64,000 bases of DNA from Albula goreensis (taxonomy: Eukaryota > Chordata > Actinopteri > Albuliformes > Albulidae): NCBI GenBank assembly GCA_022829145.1, contig CM040752.1:32750586-32814585 (forward strand), in the 5' to 3' direction. The first letter of the stretch is position 1. Each line of letters starts with the position of its first letter. Positions 11,856-23,100 of the stretch are shown here, in pieces. Made by a program: the position numbers and the translations under genes. The notes under the pieces are model-generated. The model was not told the DNA's origin, did no database searches, and worked only from the letters and a program-made list of their open reading frames with translations.

Positions 11856-12159
11856 TCATGTACACATCATTTATAAGTAAATGTTTTTATTCTCAAATAT
11901 ATCTTGCCTCAAAATTATAATGAAGGGCACGTGTACAGATGTAATTTAAGCCACCTTTTTGACAATTATAAAAGAATAAGCATTTTTATGTCATAAAATT
12001 TCACCATAGCCATTCTAATGCCTAGTTTCTGGCTTCTGCCAGAGAAACAATATTTAAGTCTAGCACATAAAACTATTTTGTACGAACACCATGAAAATGT
12101 CATGTTTTTCCAAGATTACATTTCAAATCATAAACGTTACATTCTCTTCTGTTTCAGAG

Positions 12160-12587
12160 CTCATGCCAAACTCACTAAATGTCTTGAAAATCCTCCAATC
12201 AAAACGACCCTCTCTATGCTCTCTGGTCCAATCATGGTTACCATCACTAAATGTAAAGAGGTCAATTTGATATTCCGGGAAATGTAGTTTTATTTTGTCT
12301 GTATTTAAGGTGGGTTCCTTGTATTTATTCCGTTGAATTTCAGCATCGACTCCGGTATGTATAATAAACATTAATATCTAGTTTGGTGTGGCAAGATTTA
12401 CACGTAGCTTGCTGAATGTAAATTGTGTATTCGTTAATTGGATCAGACGAACTACAAGTACCGTGATACAATTCGCAAGCAAGCCGTCCCACGGGTTACA
12501 AGTAGTCCATGAGCCTGCTGACTGACGGCATATTGTACAATATTTGAAATAAATGGTTGTATTAATTGTTCGTTTGTCTGTGTAGCC
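12160..12587 (+). promoter_or_regulatory. mrps25: mrps25 promoter region (inferred)
   Basis: The 430 bases before the mrps25 ATG contain two CCAAT motifs (tccaatcaaaacg near 12198 and gtccaatcatgg near 12226), an ETS-like CCGGAA complement and a ZNF143-like ACTACA...TTCCC element on the - strand at 12272-12290. There is no TATA box near the ATG. This composition fits a housekeeping mitochondrial-protein promoter; the start site is not determined. Confidence 0.5.
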
Positions 12588-14410
12588 ATGCCTATGAAAG
12601 GACGGTTCCCCATTCGGAGAACCCTAGAATATCTTCAGAAAGGGGAGGTTGTCTTTAAAAACTCAGTGAAGATCATGACGGTCAATTACAACACGTACGG
12701 GGAATTAAGCGAAGGAGCAAGGTCAGTGCTACGAAGAACACTGCGTCTTCATGTATTTCCACCAAGCGGCAAGATGCGTCTTGTTTTAGCTAGCTAATGA
12801 TTTCTCTATTATGCTATGCTTATTGATAATCTTAATACATCATTAGTTGCATCGATAGGTAGTCCTAATGTCCATGGCTTACTAAAAGTAGCTAGCAAGT
12901 TAGCTCCTATCAAGACAAAATAACAAGCAGAAGTTATTGTTTTACAATGCGGGTTCTGAATGCATATGTATCTCTTTCATTTTCAGAAAGTTTGTATTTT
13001 TCAATGTCCCACAAATTCAATACAAAAATCCTTGGGTTCAAGTAATGATGTTTAAAAATATGACTCCATCGCCATTCCTCAAGTTCTACCTTGGTAAGTG
13101 TGACCACAGCCTCCTGACTGTCACCCAGTCATTGTAACGGACAGTGTCTTTATTTTGTTGTTTCTTGCAGTTAAAGAAAGATACGTACAAATATCGTTCA
13201 TGCTTAATACATTTTTATTCTTAAAGGGTTACTCAGAATATTTTGTCTTAGGTTGTGGAATACGTTATGATCAAACATGGTTTTTTTGTTTTGACGAATG
13301 GGCTATTTGCATACATCTGTTATCTGGTGGAGCTGGACAAAATATGGAACCTATTTTATAACCTCTGTCTGTGTGTACTTGTTGTACGAATAGATGACGG
13401 TGAGCAGGTTTTGGTGGATGTGGAGGGGAAGGACCACAAAGAAATCACTCACCACGTGAAGAAGATCATGGGGAAGACACAGTGAGTTCCATGAAGCCAA
13501 TCAAGCAGCGACAGTATTGAGGCCTAAGACTGAGGCAAAGGAAAACTACTGTGGAGAAATTCACAGCAGCTTCCTGTATCGTATGTGGGTCTTTATGCAG
13601 TTCCTGTAGCTTGGAGAGATCTCTTCCATCCTTCAGTTATACATTCTTATTTAGTATTGTACCACAAGCAGGTTAACTGTTACATGTTCACTATTTGTCA
13701 TGTGTGCTACAGCAATCATAGATTATACAGTATTGCTGTGTGCTATAGTAGTCATTCCACACTGAACTGCAAATATGGCTTTCTCTATGAAACCTGTTTT
13801 AAGGAGGTGTGTGTGTGTGTGTAAGGGGGCAGTGGAAGCTGGTGAACTCAAAACAGGGGAGGAACAAACTTTACCTTTAAACCTATCATTACTTCCAACC
13901 ATAATTCACAGAGTAATTAACTCCCAATTTATGTAAATAAATTAATAACATCCATGGATATAACAAACGTAACACTAGTTTGCAAAGAACAGCAATTCTA
14001 TTACAAAATGAAATTGGTAACCATTTACTGTATTTACATCAGCTGGTGTTGATTACTCTGAATAATTTATTTTATTGTTAATCAAGGAGGGTAAATGAAA
14101 GCAGGGCAGAAGTAATGACAGGTTTAAAGGTAAAGTTTGTTCCTCCCCGTCACCAGCCACCACTGGTGCGAGGGTACCTGTGAATCTCTCTCACCTTCTG
14201 AATCCCTCTCCCCACTCCAGAGAGGTGCTGCAGGCCGAGGCCCTGGCCAGGATGGTGGCCTCGAACCCGGCCAACTTCGGTCCAAAGAAGTACTGCCTGA
14301 AGCAGTGCATGTGTGAGGTGGAAGGGCAGGTGCCCTGCCCTGGCTGGGTCCCTCTGCCCAAGGAGATGACAGGCAAGTACCGGGCCCAGATGAAGGCTGC
14401 CGAGGACTGA
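12588..14410 (+). CDS. mrps25: Mitochondrial small-subunit ribosomal protein mS25 (MRPS25), complete
   Basis: Structural protein of the mitoribosome 28S subunit, acting in the mitochondrial matrix. Coding exons 12588-12721, 12987-13093, 13394-13481 and 14221-14410 join in phase to 172 codons plus TGA, against about 173 residues in human. The start [16 protein letters not shown] is the conserved N-terminus. The core [19 protein letters not shown] and [11 protein letters not shown] is characteristic of the L51/S25/CI-B8 thioredoxin-like family. The last exon has [17 protein letters not shown]; by my count the cysteines are residues 135, 139, 141 and 149, and the last three fall where the human protein is reported to bind an iron-sulphur cluster at the bS16m interface. 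It follows nr2c2 on the same strand and converges on rbsn, as in human 3p25. A short inverted-repeat transposon occupies intron 3. Confidence 0.97.
13830..14165. mobile_element. MITE with ~60-bp inverted terminal repeats in mrps25 intron 3
   Basis: A 336-bp element starting CAGTGGAAGCTGGTGA and ending TCACCAGCCACCACTG. The inverted arms continue as ggggaggaacaaacttta on the left and its complement on the right, through tttaaacct and cattact. The left arm has a short extra aactcaaaaca-type insertion. The ends resemble hAT-type fish MITEs, but the flanks (taaggggg and gtgcgagg) are not a clean 8-bp duplication. It ends 55 bases before the exon 4 start. Confidence 0.85.
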
Positions 14411-14473
14411 AGCAGAGCAGTCAGGACTCATGTATATACTGGACTATGCAGACTGCTGCTGCTGTTTTTATAC

Positions 14474-14479
14474 AATAAA
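14474..14479 (+). terminator. mrps25: mrps25 poly(A) signal AATAAA
   Basis: Canonical hexamer (tacaataaacg) 64 bases after the mrps25 stop codon, the normal position for a short 3' UTR. Confidence 0.8.
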
Positions 14480-17190
14480 CGACTGGAGAGGATTTCTGAA
14501 CCCACAGCAAATTATTTCGGTTGAAAACTGTCCATGTGTGGCCTCTGTACTTGTATGGAAACTTTAACGAATATCATTCTGGTATGTCCCCCCCCCGCCA
14601 CACATAAACAGTAGTAATGCAATAGTGATGTGTTCATGCTGGCTACTGGGACTGATAAGATCATGCTGAACCTTGTGGGGCACGGTGGGTTTGGCTTTAA
14701 AACGATGTCTGGAAATGATTCCTATGAATTAAAACAAGAATTGCAGAAATGCATCGTTTTACATGAGCACAAGTCATTTTTATTAGTGCAGAATGACAAC
14801 TCCTGATGGTTCAAATAGCAGGCAATGTTATTATAAGCTACTTTTCAAATCATTTACATTTGTCACAATACATTATTTTTTTTTACAAAATGTACTGTTC
14901 TCAGTTCAGTCACAATGCAGTAGTGTGTTTATGTAGAACAAGAGCGACCGCTGAAATACTGTTCAGTTTAACCAATTAAAATCTAACATAGCTATGATAT
15001 TAGTAAGTAAAACAAAGTAGTATTGATGGAGAAAAGCATTTTCAAGGAGACACGAGGCCTTGCCAAGAGTATACATAATACTTGGGAACTCTGTATTACT
15101 GTAGTGTTAAATGTTACATTTTCCTATGTTAGAAGAAATTGAGCAGATAAAACATCTATTATTTTTACTAGATCTTAACAGAACAAACCAACAAAAGCGG
15201 ATGAGGCCATCATTATGATCCTGTCTCTGGTAGCCGCCTCATGCACACAGTAACAATGATAAAAGTACTTCAGCTCGTCATGGCTTTCATCAAATCCTCT
15301 TCAGAAGTGTTGCCAAGGAAACTGGCTTGTTTCCTGAAATGGGATGCTTTGGAATATGAATGTGGTCACATAGAATGATAAGTTTCCACATGTTTTGTCT
15401 GCAACTGGATAACCATCAATAAGAAGTACATTTATATTTCCTGACAAGGAGCAGGAAAACGTGATAAACAACAGGGATGACTGGTTTTCAGTGGGAACAG
15501 ATCCAAAACCTGTGAAGCACAGAACTCATTTTGTGCATATTTCATGTGTTTCATAAGCAGTTCCCAATCTTCTGAACCCTTGACCCACTTAAAGAGCAAA
15601 TGCATTTTGTGTGACTCCACCCCTATTTAAAATGTAGCCTGACATGTATTTTGATAAGAAAAAAAACCAACAATTACGATAGTTAAGTGAACCTACATGT
15701 AACAGGTGCATTGCTAAATTTAACTGGTGGGAATGGCGTAGGAAAGTGTCACATTCAGTACATTTTTTCCTTTCACGTTGTGGAATACAGTTTTGAAACA
15801 CTGTCCTCCATATAAACATACACAAACATACAAAAGATTTTAGCCACACATTGTTTTGTTGATGGTAAGTTTAGTCAGTCAGTTATCAGCTGAGAGGACT
15901 TCACACTTTCAAAGCCCTTGAAATCCCTCACAGCTGAGACAATCATGAAAAACTGCACATTCCTCAGCTCGGCGCATCATGAAAGGGAGAGTTGGCGATG
16001 TCATCGCTGAACAATGTGTCATTAATGTTGCAAAATACTGTCCTTAGGAGTGGTTAGTTACTTGACTCATCAGGTACAGACCTGTTAGTAAATAATCTGC
16101 AGCAGATTTTTTTTTTCTTGATGCTTTTGTCTGTATTCACTGAGTAACTATAGTATGATATCTGGGAGCCCCAGTCTTTCCCGCCATTTCAGATTGATAG
16201 CATTTTAAACCAGACCGGAGTTCTGCGCTGTCTAGTGCTCAGATGGTTTGTCAGTTTCAAGGGACAATTACATTTTAAAAAGGGAGTATCCCATATATTA
16301 TACACACTTAAAATGACCAAAGAGCAAGAGTAATATTGAGTAATATTACCTCTTCATGGAGGTACATTCAAGAGGGAATATGCATGTTGCTGGTTCCCCA
16401 CCTGATGCAGCAGATGTAACCTTTTGGAACACTCAAGAACCTTGGAGACATCCACCACCAATCAAGCCGAAAACTCACTTACGATGCAAGGACGATGCAC
16501 ATAGTCTCATGACATATCACAAGAAGTCAGGTTTTTAAACTGTGAATCAACAGCAGTGGAGTTAACACTGTCATGTCAAAACTGAAGTGCTTCCATTACC
16601 AAAGGGTGCAAAAAGGGTCATTACACAGAGCTTCACAATAGAACTGCATGCTTTCTACATAATCTTTCACATCAAAATGACCTCAGACTCCCAGAGGTTA
16701 CAAAATATGGACTGGCTTCCATGATAAGTGCAAGTGGCCTATGGTAATTTCTTTTTTTTTTATCTCCATAGGACGTTAACTTAAAAATGCAGATTTTTAT
16801 CTGTGCAGATAAAAAAACATGACAAATTGTTCCGTCATCGGCTCGAGATCCATCAGGTGACACAGGGCTCAGAGAATTAAACAGTTGTCTATTCACAAAA
16901 GTAAACTAGGGCAAGATGCTGAAGCTCAGACAGAAAACTTACAATCTTCAACACTTCAGAGGACATGACAAGCTTAATTTCCTCCTGTGGTTATCAAGAA
17001 ATGTTGGATATGTTTACTGTAATATAGTACTTCCCTGGGAACAAACTATAAAACTGAATGACAAATACTTGCTTGTAATGACAACTACAGTACATGTTTT
17101 ATTCTTATTTGAATTCCAGTTCAGGAAACAACAAGACAAGACTTTGCCGAAAGCTCCTGCCCAAAAAGAGTGTAATTACAGATGGGACGG
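14480..17190 (-). other. Intergenic stretch between mrps25 and rbsn, probably including rbsn 3' UTR
   Basis: The two genes converge here. I see no coding exon and no transposon with clear ends. On the - strand AATAAA complements occur at 17098-17103, about 88 bases after the rbsn stop, and at 14778-14783, so rbsn may have a short and a long (about 2.4 kb) 3' UTR. The long form is only a possibility. Confidence 0.5.
17098..17103 (-). terminator. rbsn: Candidate rbsn proximal poly(A) signal
   Basis: TTTATT on +, AATAAA on -, about 88 bases beyond the rbsn stop codon at 17191-17193. Confidence 0.5.
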
Positions 17191-20100
17191 TCATTGTGTT
17201 TTTCTCCTCTGCTCCTGCAGGGTGCGCTGTAGATCCCGCAGGTTCTCGGACAGTAACTCCACCTCGTCGGCGCGGCCGTTGAGCTTCGCGTCAAACATGT
17301 ACGCCCGAATGTTATCGATCTGCTGGAGCAGCAGCTCCTCCTCGATGATGTCCTCGTCCGGAGGTTCGCCGTCCTCCTCGAAGGGGTTAGTGGAAGGCTT
17401 GCCGGCCATTGTGTCATTAGAGCTCTCTCTGAAAGGGTTTCCGTCGTCTTCCTCATCCTCAAAGGGGTTGCTACCTCCAGCGACTACCTCTTGCCCCGCT
17501 GTGCCCTCCTCTTCCTCGTCTTCGAAAGGGTTGTACTCCTTCTTGCCGTTGGCGACCTCTTTCTGAGCCTGCTCTTTCTGGATCTCCTCCGCGAAAGGGT
17601 TGTAGGGGTCATCCTCTACAGGGGTGGAGTTCTCGTCGTCGAAAGGATTTAAGGAGGTAGCTGGGGTTTCGTTTTGTTCTTCGTGGGCCGGCGGTTCGCC
17701 CTGTGGTCTCTGCAGAGGGGGCGACTCCTCGCGATTCGGTAGATGGGCGAAAGCTTTCATGGACTGCGTTTTCGAGAGAGGGCTGATCTTGGTTTTTCCC
17801 AGGCTCAGGGTGCCCCCATGCTGGCCGTCAGGCTCCTCCTCATCCTGGATGAACTGCGTGGTCTCCCGGAAGTCCAGGGAGCGCGTGCGGGTGTGGGTGG
17901 AGGCGCTCCGCTGCTCCTCCCTCTCCTGCAGCAGGTGGAGCTGCTCCTGCTGCAGACTCTCCTCCTCCGCCATCTTCTTGGACAGCTGAATGGCCAGGGC
18001 GGTCTGCTGCTGGTCGTACTCCTCCTGCAGCTGCCGCAGGTTCTCCTCCAGCATGGCCACCTCGTCGCGGCGCTGGGCCTCCCGGGCCTGCTTCAGGAAG
18101 GACTGAATGTTGTCGATCTGCTGCAGAAGCGGGTCCTGGTGCTCCCTGGTGTGGAGGACGCTGGAGGACGGCAGCCAGCCCCCAGCTTTGGTCATCGTCT
18201 GCCTCTGGGGCTGGGGGGCCTCTCCGTTCGTGCTGGCCATGGAACGGGACTTCTCCATTTCCGACCTTCTCTTCTGTGCCTCCAGCGCAGCCTGTTGAAT
18301 AACAGTGACAGTGTTACTTTCTGCAGTAGAGACTGCACGTTCAACAAAGGTCTCAGTGGAGAAGCTCGTATCCCCATTTCAGACCTGAAGCTGACGCGGA
18401 TCCCCCTTCTCACCTGTCTCTCCTGCTGCAGCCTCCTCTCCTGCTCTTGTTTTCTCTTCTCTTTCAGCTCCTCGTATTTCTCCTTAGTAGGCAGAGACAT
18501 CAATCCCAGCAGCTTTTCCTGAAACAGAAGCAGAGTCTCAGAGGACCCAGCTGTTGGCAGCGAAGAACAGCAGCAAGTTGTATGGCCGTTTTTTATGGCG
18601 GAAATAATGAACGGCGCTTTGGCGCCCTCTCACCTGTACAAAGAGCGTTGCTGTGTACCTGACCATCCTCTGAAGCTGCTGTGTCTTTGGGTGAGGTGGG
18701 GGGTCCTCCTTCATGCCGAGCGTGAGGATCTTCTTACTGCGTGACGACAAAGAGGGCAGCCTGTAGTCTAGTGGCTAAGGTAAATGACTGGGACCCCAGA
18801 GGTTGCTGGTTCAAGCCCCAGTCCAGCCACAGCAAGAACACCATTGCTGCGGCTTGAGCAAGGCCCTTAACCCCACACTGCTCCCAGGGGGGATTGGCCC
18901 TTGGTTAGCCTACTCAACTGTAAGTCGCTTTGGATAAAAGCGTCAGCTAAATGATTGTATAAAAAAAAAAAAAAAAAAAAAAAAAAGATGGAAAGTCTGC
19001 TGAGGTCTGTCCCCTGACTCCTGACTCGCCTATGAAACAAACCGTGCAGAGGTGATTCTGTGTGGGTACCTTAGTGCATCGATCAGTTCGTAGTATTTCT
19101 GTACTTCCATCCGAAGGCCGTTAGTGTGTTCCAGGTTGTAGGTGGTCTCACCAGCACTGCAAGTGAATTCAAAAGAAGGCAATCAGTACAATAACTTTAA
19201 CAAATGAAGCAGCAGAAACTGCTGCCAAAGCTCAAATGATCATACTGCAGGGAGACATATCCACATTACTTTAAAGACTCCGCCATTTTAATGTACTCCG
19301 GTGCCTTCTCATCCACCTTCTCCATGCACACTCTCAGCCTCTGGGGAAGGAGAAAATATGCAGTGAACAAAAACTAGTTCAGTACACAACAGCAGGCATT
19401 AATCTGCACACCTACGTGCAATCAGTGACGTGCGGTCAGGGGAGGCAGGTGAGGCAGTGCCTCACCAGCCATCATGGAAAGAAAGAAAATATATAATAAT
19501 AAAATAATTTAAATTGTTATATTCATCCGGTGGTTTGTACTTAAAAATATTTATTTTTCATTTAGCTTCACCAATTTCGATTATTCTTTCTTCAAAATCG
19601 CTGAATTTTCTTAATTTCCCATTCAAATGCTTGGAAGCGATGCCGGTGAGGCAGCAGCGAGCTCAGCCTCACCTTGGATTGCGCAACCCCTGGCTAACTG
19701 CGCTGGCTGCTAAGCGGAGAGAACATGTTGCTGTACGGCGTCAATAAAATGGTTTAAACACATTTAATATGTAAACTGATTTTCAATAATTTAGCTTATG
19801 TATATAATGTACAGTGCTTTTTGTCACCAACTGTGTTTGTGTAACGTGTTTCGTGTGCTGAGCGATTATAAACGGCAGAGAACAGGTTGGAGGTGAGGCA
19901 GGCAGTTCTCTTGCCTCATGGCAGGGGGCGCTCAAGATCTCAGACATTCGTCTTGTCACTCCACAACTGCAGAGTAAGTGACAGCGAGCTAGGCTAAACG
20001 ATACGGTAAGCAAGTCAAGTGCAGCGATAGATTATTAGAGATAGAGATTATTTTTTTCCTCTCGCCTATCCCGACTTTCAACATGGATGACTACATTTCG

Positions 20101-23100
20101 ACACTAAAACAGTTTTCTCAAGTGGACTTTCAATCGAAGCAGGAGATAATAACTAAAGGAAGACCAACGCCGGAGCTGAAAGGATTGCTTGTATGTGTAA
20201 AGGATGCAGAAGTGAAACATAACCTGTAAACTGCTGTCAATCTATGCATCTATTTGCAAATCTGATTCTGATGACGTCAGTGCCTCACCAGCTATGAACC
20301 TCACCGCACGTCACTGCGTGCAATGTAATATAGTACAAACGGCACAATTTAGACCATACAATGAGAAGAGGCAACTGAGCACACCCGGGGTCACAATTTA
20401 CACAGAGTAAAGCGAACTGACTGACAATACGTTTTTTTGTAATGTTCTTGTAGTATAACTTAGTCATAAACCAAATAAACATGGAGGTCCATGTCTGTTC
20501 ACAGTGTTGGATTTGATACCAAACTATGGGCCAGGCCAGTGCAGATTACGGCTGTCAGCGGGCAATGCTTAATAGGCTGTAGCATTGCTAAAGGAAGGGG
20601 GGAACAGTCTGCAGGAATGTGCCTGTATCACTGCTCATTAATGGCCGCTGATCAATTAGGCACCCACAGTCTGTCTGCACAAAAACTGTCTTTCACCAGA
20701 CCATATCTTTGTAAGCTCAACTCGTGGTGTCGTGAAAGGAAATGGTGGCTGACGTAAGAACATGCGTTCGTCTGCCTGTTCTCAGGCTAATAGCAGAGGC
20801 TGCAGAAAACGAGTACAGCTTGTGAATACATCTGGGAGTTCCGAAATGGGGGAAGAGGCGGCAGCATCTTTTATTAAACAAGATAAATTAGGAAGGCAAG
20901 GCTTCCAAGAAAAAGTATATCTTATGACCTGATTTTAAAGCGCCCAGTTGTAGCTGCATCTGTGACACGGCTCAGGACTGAATTCCAACAATGAGGTGCA
21001 GGAGTGTGTATTCTGTATTCTGGTGTTTGGGGCTCTATGGCAGATGCAGAGCTAGTGACGTCACGCTACATGGTGGTGGAATGCTTGTTCTCTTCTCCGC
21101 TTCTTTTGTTTTATGCATGTTTGCAAGTGTGAATGAGTACGTCAAACCGCAATTGTGCACCACATTTCTCTTCTCCTTACGTTGTTCTCCCTCCTTACTT
21201 TATATGTAGGTACGATACTAAGTACAGTACTGAGTACACTTGAAAGGTCTTCACTGAACTGTAGCTTTAAGGGAAAAGAGTGTCCCTAACCTCGTAGAGC
21301 TTGACGATGTCGGGCACGTGGTCCTTCTCCTCCAGCTTCTGCTGTCTCCTCAGCAGGGTGTCCATGCAGTGACGGCAGCAGCGCACGCGGTCGTCGTCCT
21401 TCTCCTCCAGCATGGAGCTGACGGAGCTCAGGCTGGTGATGCTGCCGCGGCGCGAGCCCGGAGCGCTGCCCCCTGCTGGCACGGACTGGGACTGGCCTGG
21501 GCTGCTAGGGGCACACAACGCCTCCCTGGTGCCGCTTGTCAGTTTATCTGTGCCGGAGATAAAAGCGGTTCTCTGACCTGGGACTTTTCTCCCCTTTTTT
21601 CCCCAACCCGAATATTCAATCGAACTGGTTGACCTCACTGCAGCACCCGCCCTGACAGCTGTGGGAGGAGAGGTCGAGCATGTGACCCCTCCGATTCACC
21701 TGACGACGTTCTCGCTTCTTTCTGCTCCACTAACTGCACACTGCCGTGACGTTGGAGGAAGATGTAGTTAATGTACAGTCAGTCTGTGCCGCCGCAGGCA
21801 CCCAAGCATGACAAGGAGGGCGCTGTCGCGATGAGACAATGGAGTAAATTGGGCCGGCTTACCACATATCGAACCCTGGCAAGGCTGGCCAATTGTTGCC
21901 TCGCCAGGTGGGACCTCTGGCCATAGCCGGGAATGGTGAGGCCGGGAGTCGAGCCCCTGACCTCAGGGCCCGCAGGCAATAATTTATCCTGCAAGCCACT
22001 CAAAGGCCCCCCTGAACATTACCCTGTTGATACTGAATCGCCTGCTTTACTTTCACACCATCACAGACTCACAGCACTTTGAAATGACACTTTCAGGCGG
22101 GACGTTAATTTGACATAAAGTTAACATTTTTTCTCTTAATTACTTCAGCGAATTGAGAGAAACTACTTCAGTAGTTCGGCCATTTATCATTTCGGAAAAG
22201 GTCAACGCAAGAACTGTCGCTCCTCAAAAAAATCCAGCAGCGAAGTGTGTATTTCTTTGTGTTTGCACCCGAATAAATACAAACGTGTGCACTGAATAGA
22301 AATGTGAGTGTACTTTGTATACTTACGTGCCAGGGGTAGAGGCACGAACTCCATGCATTTCCTGCACATGATGGACCCACAGAGGCGACAGTGGTGCCGT
22401 CGGTTACGAATATTAAACTTGTTCCCGCAGTCCGGGCAAAACGGCACATCGGAGTCGCTCACCCATGAAACGACAGACTTCTCGATCGCTGGGGACGAGA
22501 CACGTCACAAGAAACCTGCTACATCATCGTCACATGATGAACTTACTTTGCTCGCTGACCAGCTGATTTAAACTTCATAATTAGAAATAAATATATTAAA
22601 AACAGATTCACTTGAAAACTTTAAAACCGTAAAAACAGTCTAGCATGCCGTTTAGTGAGCATGCTCCTGGAATTCTTACTCACCTCTAATTTTGGCAGCA
22701 TCTGTGGAGGTTCTGTCGAAGGATGTGAGCTGGAAGTAAGTAGAGAATGTTAAGTAGGTTAAACCCCGTCTAATGGGATATGTAGTGTTTTGTTTCAATG
22801 CCTCACATTTACAGATTACAAAAGTTTGACCTGCAATAGAAGAAAAAGAGCCATAGTTGTCATTTTAATTTAAGCTTTCACCTGAAAACAGAATTCACAG
22901 AACTGCAGCTAAAAGCACAGTCATAAGAGAACTGTAAGAGAACTGTGACTGTACACTGATGACCGAAAACTGCCAAAAAAAACACCCATGTTACACAACT
23001 AATGCATGAAGTAATTCAGCTGATGACCAAAGCCACATATGGACCTCGCCCTCTAAGACCAAAGCTAATTGTAATGGGCCCAGTTGAATAGATCTCCTCT

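Noticed and set aside
17743..18522. 259-codon ORF on + opposite rbsn
   Set aside because: Mirror of the Glu/Gln-rich coiled-coil exons of rbsn; Leu-rich bias is the antisense shadow.
18754..18830. tRNA-like A and B boxes
   Set aside because: Part of a SINE head; sequence does not fold into a full tRNA cloverleaf with a matching acceptor stem and is followed by the SINE body.
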